Source of the DNA: Nyssa sinensis
Taxonomy: Eukaryota; Streptophyta; Magnoliopsida; Cornales; Nyssaceae
Length of the DNA: 64,000 nucleotides
Direction of reading: 5' to 3'
Assembly (NCBI GenBank): GCA_008638375.1
Contig: CM018032.1
Span: forward strand, 5,242,501-5,306,500
Both the position numbers and the translations under genes were made by a program. The notes below the pieces were generated by a model. It was not told where the DNA came from. It did not search any database and worked only from the letters and a program-made list of their open reading frames with translations. Positions 22,314 to 34,405 of the stretch are shown piece by piece (within the stretch, counting starts at the first letter, position 1; each line of letters begins with the position of its first letter).

Positions 22314-23943
22314 TATCTGTGTGTTAGCTTTAAAGGTTTTTAACCAATGGTATCTCAGTAATTTTGATGATCATAAAACATTATCTAATGGACTAATGTT
22401 TTATCTAAGTGACAATACAAATAGGTCATCTAGGTCAAAGAAGATTGTTGACCAAGTAAATGATAAAAGCCTATCAAGTTAAAAGATTCCATTCAAGAAT
22501 ATACTCCAAAGTAAAGATCAAATCAAGTGGAATGTTCTCATGATGATTCAAGCAAATGGACACACTCAAGCTCAAGGAATCAAGAAAAGTCAAGTGAAGA
22601 CTTTTATTTTCCTTATTTTGGGTTTTGGGTTTTGAGTAACATAGGATTAGATTGATTATTGGTCGTAAGTTCTTGCTATTTAAAATGATCATCTAAAAAC
22701 TAAACTCAAATGATTTTTCAAAACAAAACATTGCCATAACTTGAGTTTTAAAAGGTCAAAAGGTTTTGATAAAAGTACACAAAAAGAAAAAGCCAGAAGA
22801 CATCCATTGTCTAAACCAGTCGACCAATTCCTAGAACCAATCAACTGATTCTTAAAACTTATTATTTACACTGATCAAACTAGTTGATTGATCCATAAAA
22901 CTAGTCGACTGGGTGATTTTTTACAAAATAGCCTAAAGATTTATTGTCCAAATCAGTCGACTTCCAAAGAGATTCAGTTGATTGTCTCTTAAAGGAAAAA
23001 TCAGTGTACAAATAAAACCAATTAACTGATTAAAAAAACTAGTCGACTGAGCGACCATTTGATCTATTGCCTGAGCATACTGTCCAAATCAGTCGACCTA
23101 AAGAAAATATTAGTCAAACATTTCTCAAAGGCAAAACAATATACAAATAGAACTAGTCAACTGATCCATAGAACCAATAGACTGATTGTTCTTAACAAAA
23201 TGAACCTTGAACCATCTAGACAAATCAATTGACCTAATAAGTTGACTAGTCCTCATTAAAGTCGATTGATTGATGATTTAGTCAACTAATTTTGTCAATT
23301 TGACAATCGCAAATTCAAATTTTGAACAGACAAAAATAGGAGAAATGACTCTTTTTGAAAAACAACAAAAGTGTTTTTCTTTAAAAGACTATAAATAAAG
23401 GTTTTATAAGGCTTTCTAAGCCATTACTTACAAACTTACACTTTCACATATTTTTTATTGACTTTAAATCAAACATCTTCTAAATCTAGATTTGAAAGTT
23501 ATACTCATCTTAAATACTCAGAGCTTACACCAGATCTATCTATGGAGAGTGAACTTCTTATTGAACCAAAACTACTCTAGAAGAAAATGCTATTCGGCAA
23601 ACATCTTTGTATCATCTCATTGCAGTGAGAGTTATGGGTAGGTGATACTCGGTGAGGCAAAATGGTATATTTTGTTAGGATAAGATGGTTGCGGTCTTCG
23701 CTTTGTAAATGCTTGGTCTTCACCTACAAAGAGGTCACAATAGTGGAAAAACTCAAGTGGAGATACTTGAGTCGAGGGCGAAGGAAGTTTTTCAAACCTT
23801 GTAAAACTATTGTGTTTGCTCTCTCTCTCTCTCTCTCTCTCTCTTTTTCTCTATTGTTTATTTATTGTGCATTTACAACTTTCATTTTTAAAGATCCAAA
23901 AATAAATCAATATTTGCAAAATACCTTATTCACTCTCACTCTA
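22314..23943 (+). mobile_element. SIRE-like LTR (solo or fragment) with GTCGAC palindromes
   Basis: The segment opens with TTTTGATGATCATAAAACAT, like known SIRE LTR starts. It ends with the R/U5-type block AACCTTGTAAAACTATTGTG, followed by a (TC)n tract at 23818-23845. Between 22815 and 23290 it carries about five intact GTCGAC motifs and about ten decayed forms. A related fragment is at 54356-54592. No pol is attached. It lies exactly between the two copies of repeat A, so it could be the interior of a non-autonomous element or an insertion into a duplicated region. Confidence 0.6.
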
Positions 23944-24635
23944 GAGAAAATATATGGGCAACACTGTGCAAGTGCTCTAATCTCCTATTTGTATTTATAT
24001 AAAGTAAAAACAAAATTATGACACTTTTGGATCTTATTAACAAATGATGATAATAAAATTTTTTACTCTCATGCATTGTACTTCAGGTATTTTGGTTTCT
24101 GATCAAATTATATTTGTTTTTTTTTTTTTTTTTTCACTGCAACAATGTTTGCAAGAATTAATGATTTTGTTTTTCGATTGACAAGTTGAGTAGGTGTAGG
24201 TAATTGAAATCAATCTAACCTTTTTTTTTTGGTGACTTTGTATGATATGTTGATTTTTAGTCGAATTTTTAATGAAACATTATTACTTTATAGGTGGAAC
24301 TGGAATTGACATGTTGTCGTGAACTCAGCCTTTTGATGAACCGGATTAGTTTTTTCAGTGCATTAATTTTTGGTAGTTTTTTTTTATACAATGTTTGGAA
24401 TCTATATTCCATTTTCGATTGTTGGGAGATTTTTGGTAGTTTGAACTTTTCCAAATTTTATAACTGTGGATCAATGTATTTTTTAGGAAATATTGTGAGT
24501 TGGGGGATTTTTGGCAGTTCGAATTTTTCCAGACTTCATAATTGTAAATCAATACATTTTTTTAGAAAATATTGTTGAGTGTTAAATTTTAAGACTCTAA
24601 ATTCAAATAGTAATGTAAGGGGTGGCCATTTCTTA
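23944..24635. repeat. Direct repeat A, right copy
   Basis: This is the partner of 21771-22313. It has an extra block at 24097-24230 including a poly-T run. The two copies flank the LTR-like segment symmetrically, as LTRs of a 2.9-kb non-autonomous element would, but I see no TG...CA ends and no target-site duplication. Confidence 0.8.
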
Positions 24636-25570
24636 ATCCTTTTTATGGAGCTTGGATAAAAGGCTTTCCATGAGCAAGTGCTACGTTTGTCATTCTTTTA
24701 AAGATTTTGTGAAGACATGAGACGGTGTCCAATCTGTAGCCACTTATTCTCTCTCGCAAACCAAAATCTCAAGCCCTTCTTTATTGTCTTTCATGGATGA
24801 TTAGCATGGGATACATGAGTTTTTCTTTCACTAACTCAGAGCTTATAATTAAATACCTTGGTAGTGCCTTTAAGTCTCAGCAAGACAGCTTCTCAGATGG
24901 TTTACGATATTATGAGTGCAGCTGATGAAAACCAATATGTCATAGTTTTGTAGTTAGGCAGACCTGTGAAAAACGATTTAAGAGAGGCTAAGTTGCAGCC
25001 ACTACAAAATGGGTCTTATATTTGGTGTATATTTGTCAACTAAACAATGGTTATGCATGGAAAATGTGTCTGCCTTTAAACCAACCCATTTAATTGATGT
25101 GTAAAAGCATCTCTCATGCCAGAAGTCACTTGAGTTTGTTAAAGGTAAATTTTAATAATATTATAATATTAAAATGTTATATTTTAGCAATTTTGTTTTA
25201 ATACTGAAATGTTATTTTTGGGTAAAACAATCAATTTTCTTTTCAACTCTTGAATTGAGAAAATCTTGAAATTTAATGTAAATAGCAGCTATTATTCTTT
25301 TCATAATATTTGAGAGAAGGTTTGACATAATCAAAATTTGGAATATCTTTTAGCATGTCGTTGAAACATGCAGCATTATTAGTAAAGAATACTTTGATAA
25401 TATTTTTTAAAAAATGTAATATTTTAAAAATAAAAAATGCTACATGTTAAAAATTATTAGTAAAGATACTCGGGTAATATTCACCAATTAATTATGAATA
25501 ATTCAAATATTAAATGGTATTATAACATTATTAATGACTTTAATTCCAAATAGGGTATAAATTCTATCTC
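24636..25570. other. Non-coding stretch upstream of the aminotransferase gene
   Basis: No gene, RNA or clear transposon end is seen. The interior at 25140-25560 is AT-rich with short direct repeats (ATTAGTAAAGATACT-like at 25379 and 25458). Confidence 0.5.
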
Positions 25571-25571
25571 T

Positions 25572-25580
25572 TATATATAA
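25572..25580 (+). promoter_or_regulatory. Candidate TATA box of the aminotransferase gene
   Basis: TATATATAA lies 228 bases before the start codon. In AT-rich DNA this is weak evidence. A start near 25605 would give a leader holding two small upstream ORFs and a telo-box. Confidence 0.35.
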
Positions 25581-25703
25581 TTTTATTCTAATATAAAATA
25601 CTCCATTTAAAATGTGCGGCAGCCAAACAAAGGGTGTATTGATTTTTAAAATTGACTTTATTTGGAATAACCCAAAAGGAAAAAGAATAATAGTACAACG
25701 TGC

Positions 25704-25742
25704 ATGTCCCTCGCAGCCCTACGATTCTATGTTTCAATTTAG
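25704..25742 (+). CDS. Upstream ORF (12 aa) before the aminotransferase
   Basis: MSLAALRFYVSI then stop. It is translated only if transcription starts before 25704. It overlaps the next upstream ORF (25729-25791) in a different frame. Confidence 0.25.
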   Translation: MSLAALRFYVSI

Positions 25743-25791
25743 TAGAAAATCGAATCCCAGTGACTCGAATCTGTTTGTAGCGCGCGTTTAA
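25729..25791 (+). CDS. Upstream ORF (20 aa) before the aminotransferase
   Basis: It starts MFQFSRKSNPSDSN and ends at TAA 25789-25791 within the telo-box, 16 bases before the main start. Such a short re-initiation distance would be expected to reduce main-ORF translation. No conservation data are available. Confidence 0.3.
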   Translation: MFQFSRKSNPSDSNLFVARV

Positions 25792-25798
25792 ACCCTAA
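25790..25798 (+). promoter_or_regulatory. Telo-box near the start codon
   Basis: AAACCCTAA lies 10 bases before the start codon. Telo-boxes are frequent close to the transcription or translation start of plant housekeeping genes and are bound by TRB/Pur-alpha type proteins. It is short, so chance is possible. Confidence 0.45.
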
Positions 25799-25807
25799 AC
25801 TCTATTC

Positions 25808-26038
25808 ATGCAAATGAGTCAATGTATCTGGACATCCCATGAAATGCTTGGACCATTCAGATTCGGACCCTCAATTCAACGAAACTTTTCAAAAAGTATA
25901 CGGAGAAGTGCTGGTGATAGTAGGAGCAGAGCCACCAGTTACCCATCTTTCATGGCGGCCATATCAACCGGTTCGACCCAACATGCGGCCGTTTCGACTG
26001 AGGACGACTCGACCACGAAGACCCACCAACCCTTGCAG
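25808..26038 (+). CDS. PLP aminotransferase, exon 1 (plastid-type leader)
   Basis: Exon 1 has 77 codons from ATG 25808 to the donor CAG|GTACCC at 26038/26039, phase 0. The encoded N-terminus is rich in Ser, Arg and Ala with few acidic residues (NFSKSIRRSAGDSRSRATSY), as expected for a chloroplast transit peptide. It then contains YPSFMAAIST, which I recall also in the Arabidopsis homologue. It joins exactly to exon 2 at 39715 (…HQPLQ | VAKRLEKFK…). A later in-frame Met (MAAIST) could serve as an alternative start for a shorter, possibly cytosolic form. The splice join is inferred from frame, consensus sites and family sequence. Confidence 0.8.
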
Positions 26039-26735
26039 GTACCCTCAATTGTCATCTACTTGAATTTTTGCTTGATTTCATGCATTTTCTTGATGGGTGT
26101 GTTTTGAATTTAAATGCGTTTAGCCCCTTTCACAATTTGGTCAATCCTTTTTCTTTTCTTTTTTTGTCGCTTTGGTTGTTTATGCACGTAGATGTGATTT
26201 TGGTCTGATTGCATTGTTCTCTACCCACTTTATGCATTTTTACATTAGCAGAATTATTTTTATTTCATTATATCATCAATTGCTGTCACCACAGGATGCC
26301 TTTTTGAACTAATTAGATCTTTGGCACGACCATTTTTCGTATTTGCTGTTTCCTTGGGGTGTTAATTTGCATTGAGCTGGACAGATTTGATTCGTAATTT
26401 ATAATATGTTTCCACATCATTACAGTTGCAGCATCTACTGAAACCCAGGCATCTTGAATGCTTCTGAGTTCTGAAGGATAGGGCAGTGGAAATTTTGGGC
26501 TTTTACCTTGCTTTAAATTGATTTGAGACCCAGTTTGTATAATGCTATCATTTCTTGGCTTGAGGCTTAGAAATGGAAGGGGTTAGGGTTGGAAATTGCA
26601 ATCTAACACCGTTATTTGTTGCATTTTTATGAATTGTACATATAAATTATATATGGAGAAAAAAATTAATGTATCAAGAAACTTGGTTGTTACAGATCTA
26701 TTTTCAAAAACTAGTCGTCAATGTCTCTCACATGC

Positions 26736-27470
26736 ATGGATTTAAATTGCGGTCGCGGGATACGATGCAGTCTCAGTCACAGTGTAACAGTATTGAGAGT
26801 ATCGGGTCATCTGTAATGAGAATGGGAAATCGCAACCGTAAATTTTTAAAACACTAGCAAATCTCTTAAAAATTACTCATACACATATCTTGACTTCAAT
26901 GTATCATATTTAATATTTTTTACTATTATTTTTCAGTTTTCTAACACCTAAAATAATATTGTTCTTTTAAATAATACCTAAGGGGATATTTTATTATCTT
27001 ATATTAAATTTTTAAAGTTAAATTAATAAGAAGTATCATTTAATTTGAATTACATTATAACAAGTAATATACATAATAATAAAAAATGATTATAATCGTG
27101 AAAATGAATTTAGTGTAATTAGTTATGGAATAAAAGAATTTAAAAATTTTAAGGCCAAGAGGCCTTTTCGAGGTCGTATTGACCCAAATATTTTGGTAAT
27201 CTTTTTTGATTTTTTGGGTTATTTTATTAAGTATCTCTCTTGTATATAAATCTTATAAAAATAGAAATCATAAGAATTTTGTAAAAAAAATTAAAATCTT
27301 GAAATAAAAAAACTCAAAACAATTGTAAAAGTCCTACAATGGCCCGTAACGGTCGATACAGCTGTGAATTTTATTCACACTGATATATTGGCCTGTAACG
27401 ATACCGAAGGATAAAAAAATCTATATATAACGGTCGATACGATATGTAACGACCGTTATTTAAAACTTTG
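26736..27470. mobile_element. Mutator-type MITE with 9-bp target duplication
   Basis: It is flanked by perfect CTCACATGC at 26727-26735 and 27471-27479. Inverted ends share TTTAAATNNCGGTCG (left TTTAAATTGCGGTCGCGG, right complement TTTTAAATAACGGTCG). Subterminal GATACG and CGTAACGG motifs are typical of this kind of repeat. Nine-base duplications are the mark of Mutator-like transposases. It is 735 bp and non-coding. Confidence 0.7.
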
Positions 27471-27639
27471 CTCACATGCCTTTCACCCCTAACTGTCACA
27501 CAAAAGCCATTACTTTGACTCCATTAACCTGTACCATCTTAGAATCTTTAGCTTGAACCACTTCCTTCATGCTCAGTTGCTGATTATGTAAATGTGCATG
27601 ATTTTCCAAGTCAGTTTTCTATAACTTTACCTTAGGAAA

Positions 27640-28170
27640 GCACGGACATGAGACACGGATACGACACGACTCGGATACGCAGACATAACATTTCTAAAAA
27701 AAAGTAAGACATGGATACGTTAGGGACACGTTTAATAAATGTATATATGTATATATGTATATATTATATTTTTATATGACCATATAATAAAAAATCTAAC
27801 ATTATTTCAATAAAATTGGTATAAAAATACACATTTCGCAAAAATATTATTAAGATATCAAAATAACAAAGTCATTAAATAAAAACTCAAAAACTTCTTC
27901 ATTTAATTATCAAAATCCATGATTCTATTTCCAAATAAATTTGTTAACCATTATATAGAGCATATATATAATCACAAAAAAAAAAATCAAGGAGACAAAA
28001 GGGGAAAAAAATGTGTCTAAAATTGTCCCAAATGTCTCCAAAACTTGTCTAGGATGTGTTCGAAATTCATAAAAAATAAAAAAAATTTGGATACTCTTTC
28101 GTGTGTCCAATATGTGTCCAAGTGCATTTATATTTAGACATGTGAGCCAAATTAGAGTGTCCGTACTTCA
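27640..28170. mobile_element. TIR element with ACGGACA ends
   Basis: The left end GAAAGCACGGACATGAG and right end (complement GAAGTACGGACACTC) are inverted. Tandem GACACGGATACG motifs lie just inside the left end and GTGTCCAA motifs inside the right end. A target duplication was not found. There is no coding capacity. Confidence 0.45.
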
Positions 28171-28694
28171 TAGATCTTATCCATCATTGAAGTCACTCAA
28201 GTCATCTAAAACAATGGAGGGGATACATCAGGATTGGATATCAAATGAGTAATTATTGGTTGATCACTTAATCACCTTATTAATATCCAATTAAATTCTT
28301 CCACTCTACGGGAAATATTGTTTCCTTGAAGGAAGATATTACATTGTACCAATGTGCAATGGCTCTTTGGATGAATATATGAATTCTTTGATTGTACATT
28401 ACCCCTTTATATAGGAAATTGTTAGCCCTCAATGACATGCCTTCATACCAAAAATGTATGCTTGAATATCAAAAGAAGAAATTTTTTCTTTTGTGTCCTT
28501 GTTACACAAATTCCTCAAAAGTTTATGATTGTTGACGCATCCTTATCAATCAAGCCCAATGTTACCGGGAACACAAATTGTTATGATATGTGAAATGAAA
28601 GCAAGAACATAATACGCTACATATTCCAAGTATGATACGATAGAATGTAGGCTTATATAGATGATACATGTGGAAAACCATGGGATACGGACAA

Positions 28695-29545
28695 GGATCA
28701 AAATTTTGTTTTCTAGTGTTGTTTCGGTCAGTTAGAAAACAAAAACATTTCGGAAACATTTCGGAAACGTTTCGAAGACGTTTCGAAAATATAGTGAAAA
28801 TGATGAAAAAAATTAAAATGTATAGAAGCACTAGGAAACATAAAATAAAATATATGAATATGTGAAGATAAATATTATAATTAATTGAAAATGTTTTAAG
28901 CTACATGTCCATACACACAAACAGATACTAGGGTGAAATTTTAAAAACAAAAACGTAAATGTCAATTAGTCATTAATACCAAATAACTCTTTACTTATTA
29001 AAAACTAGTATAAAAGATTTAGAGCTAATTTGTTTATGTAATATGAATTCATTGTATATTTGCTATAAAATATGTAAAATTATTATAAACCATAAAATAA
29101 TAAATATGTATTGTGTAATACCACGAATTAGACAATTTGACACAAGTTACATATAATATAATAAGTAAAAATATAGTAATTTAAACTTATTATAATTAGT
29201 AACTAAGTATTAAAATAAATTATTTATCTACCTTTTATTTTCACTACTTTTACTTTTTCTTGTCTATTGTTTTTGAGAAAAGTAGAAATATCTTCTTATA
29301 ATTTTGGGTTTTAATCTTTCAATCTCCTCCATTTAAAAAACAAATGGGTATTATCTTTTACTAACTTCTAGAAGTATTATTGATACCAAAGAAATGTTTC
29401 CACTATTTCGGTATGTTTCCACTGACACAACTTTGTTTCCACGGAAACATGTGAATTTCAGTATTCCACTAGTGTTTCATTTTGGTGCACTAGGAAACGG
29501 AAACGTTTTGGCTGTTTCGATGGAAACAAAATGAAATTTTGATCC
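28695..29545. mobile_element. TIR element with GGATCAAAATTT ends
   Basis: The left GGATCAAAATTTTGTTT and the right complement GGATCAAAATTTCATTTTG form inverted ends about 850 bp apart. Arrays of TTTCGGAAAC and GTTTCGAA (28741-28795, 29380-29520) are arranged in inverse orientation at the two sides. It is non-coding, and the target duplication is unclear. Confidence 0.5.
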
Positions 29546-32500
29546 CTAGATATGTATAAATGTAAGAGTGTTTTCTTCCTTTTACTTAAAGCTGACTAAA
29601 ATCTGTTTCAATATGCTATGTTTGACATCACTAAGTATAAGTGTCATTTTGAGCTTATTTTTGCTACTTTTCCACTGTATTTCCTCTCTTCTGACAACTC
29701 CTCCAAGTGATGAAGCAAGCTTCAATTTAAGATTTGAAGCTTCTATATCATCTTCTTCATTCCATTTTTTGATTTGGAGGAACCAATAATTTTTTTTTTT
29801 TGAGATTTTACTGACTTTGGCTTTAGATAGTGTAGATCTATTACTTGTAATTGTAAATACATATTTGGGTCTTGTTATTGAACTTTGAAAAGGGTTACCA
29901 AAAAATTTGGGCCAGGGTTGGAGGCAACGCTGGATTTTTGGCTGAATTTGATTATTTGTGGTTGGAATGTGTATGGTGTACCTGTAGGACTGAGATTAAC
30001 TTTGACAGTTGCAGACAATTACTTTCTGATGTAGTCAACATCAATGGTCTTGTCCATGAATGGTATTTGGGTTTCACTATCTGGGTTGATGGAATCTTGA
30101 TGTTCGGAGTGATTTTGTTTTGTTTTCTCAACATTTGGGTTTATTTAGTGCTAAGAAAAGTCTGGGATTATTTGTTCAAATGATTAGGTTTTTGGTTCTC
30201 TTGACATTTCTTTATATAAGCACACGGAGTGAATTATCTTTTTGGAATTCATTATCACAATTTATCTTTAATTTCCCTAATGAGGTGTTCCTCCTTTGCT
30301 ATTATGGGGATTAGTTTGTGACATCAAGGGAAGTTTTGTCTCTCTTAGCCTCTTAGCATTTTGGATTTGGAGGTGAGGGTGTCTTTTGCCTACAAATAGT
30401 GAGGTATATAGGTGTTATCATTTTTCACATGGACAAGGCCACGCGATTAAAGTATCATTGGTCCCAGAACTTGATGATTTGCAATTCAACTGATAGAAGT
30501 TACAGGCCAAATTCTTATATGTATTAAAAATAAAAGGTGCTGCTCAAATATGGATGATCTGGCTCTCTTCTTACTAACAGCAAAGCTACATGTGGGCACT
30601 CAATTAGTAGCGCCAACACATGACTCGGCTTCTTGGCTCACTTGCTTCTTTACAAACAGAGGAAGAATTACGGGAAGGATTAAAATATGACATTTTTTCC
30701 ATGAGCTATTCTGGTGATGTCCTTGTCCCATTCCCCCTGTAGAACTTATTATGCGGCTCTTGGAACTGCTATAAAGCATATGCTTGCCTCTCCTTTTGTT
30801 AGTACCTTCAACATCATCAAGTATGCTCTACGAAGAAAATCTGTTGGATTGTTAAGGCTATTGTAGACAGTTAATGTAGGTGATCCTTGGAACACTCTTC
30901 TAACAGGGTCTTTCAAATTTTTATTATAAGGTTCTAGGAAGCTTCATTTAATACAGAAGGTATCTTCAGTGTCATAGGTTGCTCCACTTGGTACGACGCT
31001 GCCTTCTATGTGATCTGGAACTGTGCTTTATTCTCATTAGTCCTCAATGTGCTTAATTTTTATAATTTTTAAGGGATTTGAAGTATTGAGGCACGAGCCT
31101 TATGAGTAGGAAGTCCTCAAATTAGTACCCTTGTCATTCTCCCAATTTTTCATCTGCTCAGCATTCTTGCTTAGACAGGAACATGCTATGGTTACTTATT
31201 CGTGCTTAGGCTCATCAGCATTGCATTCTGTTAAGACTCTTCTCATGCAAACATTTCAGGACTATGTTAGGAGTTGTTGACATTACTGAATTGCTAGCTC
31301 AACGGTTTCTTGTTGGTTGCATCACTCCTTTGTAGATATTAGGAGAATTGGGCATCTTCAGCAACTTTTGAGTTTGGTCGATCCCTTTGGTTGGCACTTA
31401 CAGATTACCCTGGCTAGAGCCTGAACAAGTCAATTCACGTGCTTGGTTTACTAATTACTTGGCAGATTAAAACTTGTTAAGAAGTGTGGCAATCCATTAG
31501 CTCACAGTTGCAATAAGTCGTGGCTCTCCCTAATACTTAAACTCACACGTCAGGAATAGCCATCCTGCTGGTTATGCACTCCATTGGAGCTTCTATGATG
31601 TAGTTTGCTTCTAAAAATACCTATCAATCATCATAATGATGGAACATATTTCCCTTGGACTTGGCAAAGTCATGATGAACTCCATGATGCACTCTTGTGG
31701 CTTGTCAAGCATATTAATGGTTCCAACTGTCCCAATGTGATTAATTCTTTACTTTTTCATGTTGGCATGTAGGATAACTCTGCAAGTAGGCCTGAATAGC
31801 AGTTCTCTTCCATGTCAAATTGCATGCATACTCTACTAATGCTCATGTATGCCGTTACAGTGGGTGCATGGTCCACCTAATGTTGTGGCATTCTTTAATT
31901 TGCTAGTTCCATGACCCAAAAGAAAAAAAAAAAGTTGTGTAAGGTCATCTTCCCCTTTTATAACTTAAGTTTTTTTGCAACCCAAACCACTTCTTTCCAT
32001 TTAAATTGGTTGATCAAGCTCTTGGCCTACATGTCATCTTGTAACCCTACTGTAATAAGTTTAGGACTCTTTGAGGCCTTTTGAGTGGCCATCTGATTTC
32101 CTTTCCGGAGTTTGTTTTCAAAAAATAAGTCAAGCTCGGCTGTAAAATGTTGCAAATCTAGCTTGCACCGGACTCAACTTGTTTTCAGCCAGGAAGTAGC
32201 TATGAGAAAATGGAATATGGTTAGTAAAAGACACAGGATTGTGACATTTCTCTCTTGGTACAGTTTTGATGAAAAGATAGAGTCCAATTAGCATATTTTC
32301 AAACAGACTGCAGGAGAGAAAGGGTGGACTCAATTCAAGAAAATGATTTCCTTTAATTTCACTATGCCGGTGAAAGAAGGTTGTCTGGCAATTACATCTT
32401 GAGATGCATTTTGGGTGGGGATGATGAGTGCCAAATTAACCTTGCACAGGATGAATTTCTGTAAATAATAGAAAACTTAATTAAAAAGTAAAAATAGTGG

Positions 32501-33218
32501 AAACTACCTTAATAGTGAAGGGTGATGACATTACCATCCCTCAGAGTTTATGGCTGCTTGATAAAGTACCACTCATAGAGTCAGATTATGGAACAGGACA
32601 AGCCGATTCTCAGTAAGATAACTACTTGTGATTGATTTTATGACCAAAAGACCGAAAACAGCTAGTAAAGTTTATTCTTGCGGCACATTATGGTAAACCT
32701 GCTGAGGTTCGTGGAATTGGCAAGCTAATGGGATGCTTTGTCTCTTGAGCTTTAGGTGCTCGTATGATAATTGAGCCTAATGGAGCTATATGCCATCTGG
32801 AGTTACAAGGTCCATGGGTCTTGTACTTGGATATTGAGATTAATTTTCTATCTACTACTGTTTTTAGTATTTAATGTGAATTAATTTATTAATGAAGTGC
32901 AGCTTTTTGAAGCAAGAGTATAGGAGACAGTGCAAAGATCAAAAGATAATTTAAAGATTGGTGACTAAATATCTAATATGTGCACTTTTTCTCTGAGGTC
33001 ATCAATTAAAAGTGGAACATAAGCTTCAAAAATGGATTGTTACCTAGGTATAAATTTGAATCATGATTTATGTGTGGATTTCAAATTCATGTTGTTTGTT
33101 TATGAAGTCATCTCTATGATGTTTAATATTTGTTCTTTTTTCTATGCATAGCAATATGCAGACATGTAGTCCTGACATTAGCATCACTGAGTAATACATC
33201 TAGAAAAGAAAAACAAGA

Positions 33219-33270
33219 AATGTAATCCTCCCCCCCCCCCCCCCCAAAAAAAAAAAAAAAAAAAAAAAAC
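33219..33270. repeat. Poly-C/poly-A homopolymer junction
   Basis: About 17 C followed by about 29 A, nearly uninterrupted. It is a G-run on the minus strand and prone to slippage or assembly error. Confidence 0.85.
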
Positions 33271-33435
33271 AAAAAACCTACGGGGAAAAAGAAGGAAGAA
33301 AGAAAAATAACTCATAAAACTGGTTAGAATTGATCTATGCATCCTAAGTTTGGTTACATGTGTCAAGTTCAGGTATGTGTCTGGTAGTTGGGTTTGTTAA
33401 ATTATCTTTTAGTATTTTGGGTGATCTTTCATTAA

Positions 33436-34405
33436 TGTTAAGAATGGAGTGGGTGGACTTTGAGGGAGGTAGAGCATTCTTATGGGGTGGGTGTTTGTAA
33501 GAGTATTAAGAAGGGGTGGTTGGGATTTGCTAGGGATATTGGGTATGTGATAGGGATGGGGGAGAGGGTCAGGTTTTGGGATGACTACTGATGTGGGGAT
33601 GATATTTTAAAGGTTTGTTTTCTAGATCTGTTTAAGCTTTTAGAAAATCTGGACACTTTGTTTGCCGTTTTCCCCCCTCAAATCTGTTGCTGGTGTTAAT
33701 TGGGGAACTTCTTTTCGTAGAAATTTCCATGTTTGAGAAGTGGATAATGTGATAGCTTTGATGGGTTTATTAGCCAGTTGTCTGCTTAAGTTGGATGAGG
33801 TGGACTCTATTATGTGGGTGACTTCTAGAGGTGGTTTTTTAGTGTTTGATCTTATTGTGAGCTTCTCTTTGGCAGGGAAGATGTGTGTTTTCCCTACAAG
33901 ATTATTTGAAAGATAAGGGTGCCTTTAAAAGTGGCAGTTTTTGTGTGGACTGTGGTTCTTGATGCCATTCTAATGGTTGATAGTTTGAAAAAGCAAGGGT
34001 TTTCTTTGGTTAATAGGTGTTATATGTGCAACTCTCAGGATGAAACAGTCATTTATTTGTTGTCGCATTATCCGGTGGCTCAAGATTTGTGGAGACTTGC
34101 TGGTGACTGTTATAGATCTCTTGTTGAGTTGGTGATATCGGAAGGGTTGACAAGAGTGGAATATAGTTCCTCTTTGTCCCATGTTGTGTGTTAAGAAAGA
34201 GTGGAATCGGAGAATTTTAATAGGTGGAGCAGACTTGGAGTGCGTTAAAAGGGTGTTCTTGATTGTATGACATTCCACTATTTCTGTAGATTCTTTAGCA
34301 GAATTTCCGAGTGATACGAGACTTTGTAAAGATGAGTTAAGTGTGAAGTGTTGGCTTTTCCTTTTTGTTGTTTTATGCATTAAATTATTTTACAAATAAA
34401 AAAAA
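33436..34405 (+). mobile_element. 5'-truncated LINE with 12-bp target duplication
   Basis: The 3' part of an L1-type LINE ends in an A-rich tail (34394-34405). It is flanked by perfect copies of ATCTTTCATTAA at 33424-33435 and 34406-34417. About 970 bp remain, which is usual for target-primed reverse transcription that aborted early. It lies in the same orientation as the host gene, within its intron. Confidence 0.85.
33500..34194 (+). pseudogene. LINE ORF2 C-terminus with zf-RVT domain
   Basis: A region reading ERVRFWDDYW (about 33555) through to the open block 33919-34194 gives VPLKVAVFVWTV and then NRCYMCNSQDETVIYLLSHY. This is the zinc-binding domain found downstream of LINE reverse transcriptases. 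The zinc-ligand Cys after the His reads Tyr, and stops occur upstream (near 33737 and 33912), so it is dead. Confidence 0.8.

Noticed and set aside
22314..23943. Tandem or CRISPR-like array of GTCGAC-containing repeats
   Set aside because: Spacing is irregular and there are no constant-length repeats. This is a eukaryotic LTR.
29872..30183. 103-codon ORF in the aminotransferase intron
   Set aside because: It contains Trp and Leu runs but no recognisable domain, and no splice or promoter context. It is probably chance or very old transposon.
33219..33270. Telomere-like or G-quadruplex regulatory element
   Set aside because: It is a plain homopolymer pair of C and A. There is no repeated telomere unit, and it may be an assembly artefact.
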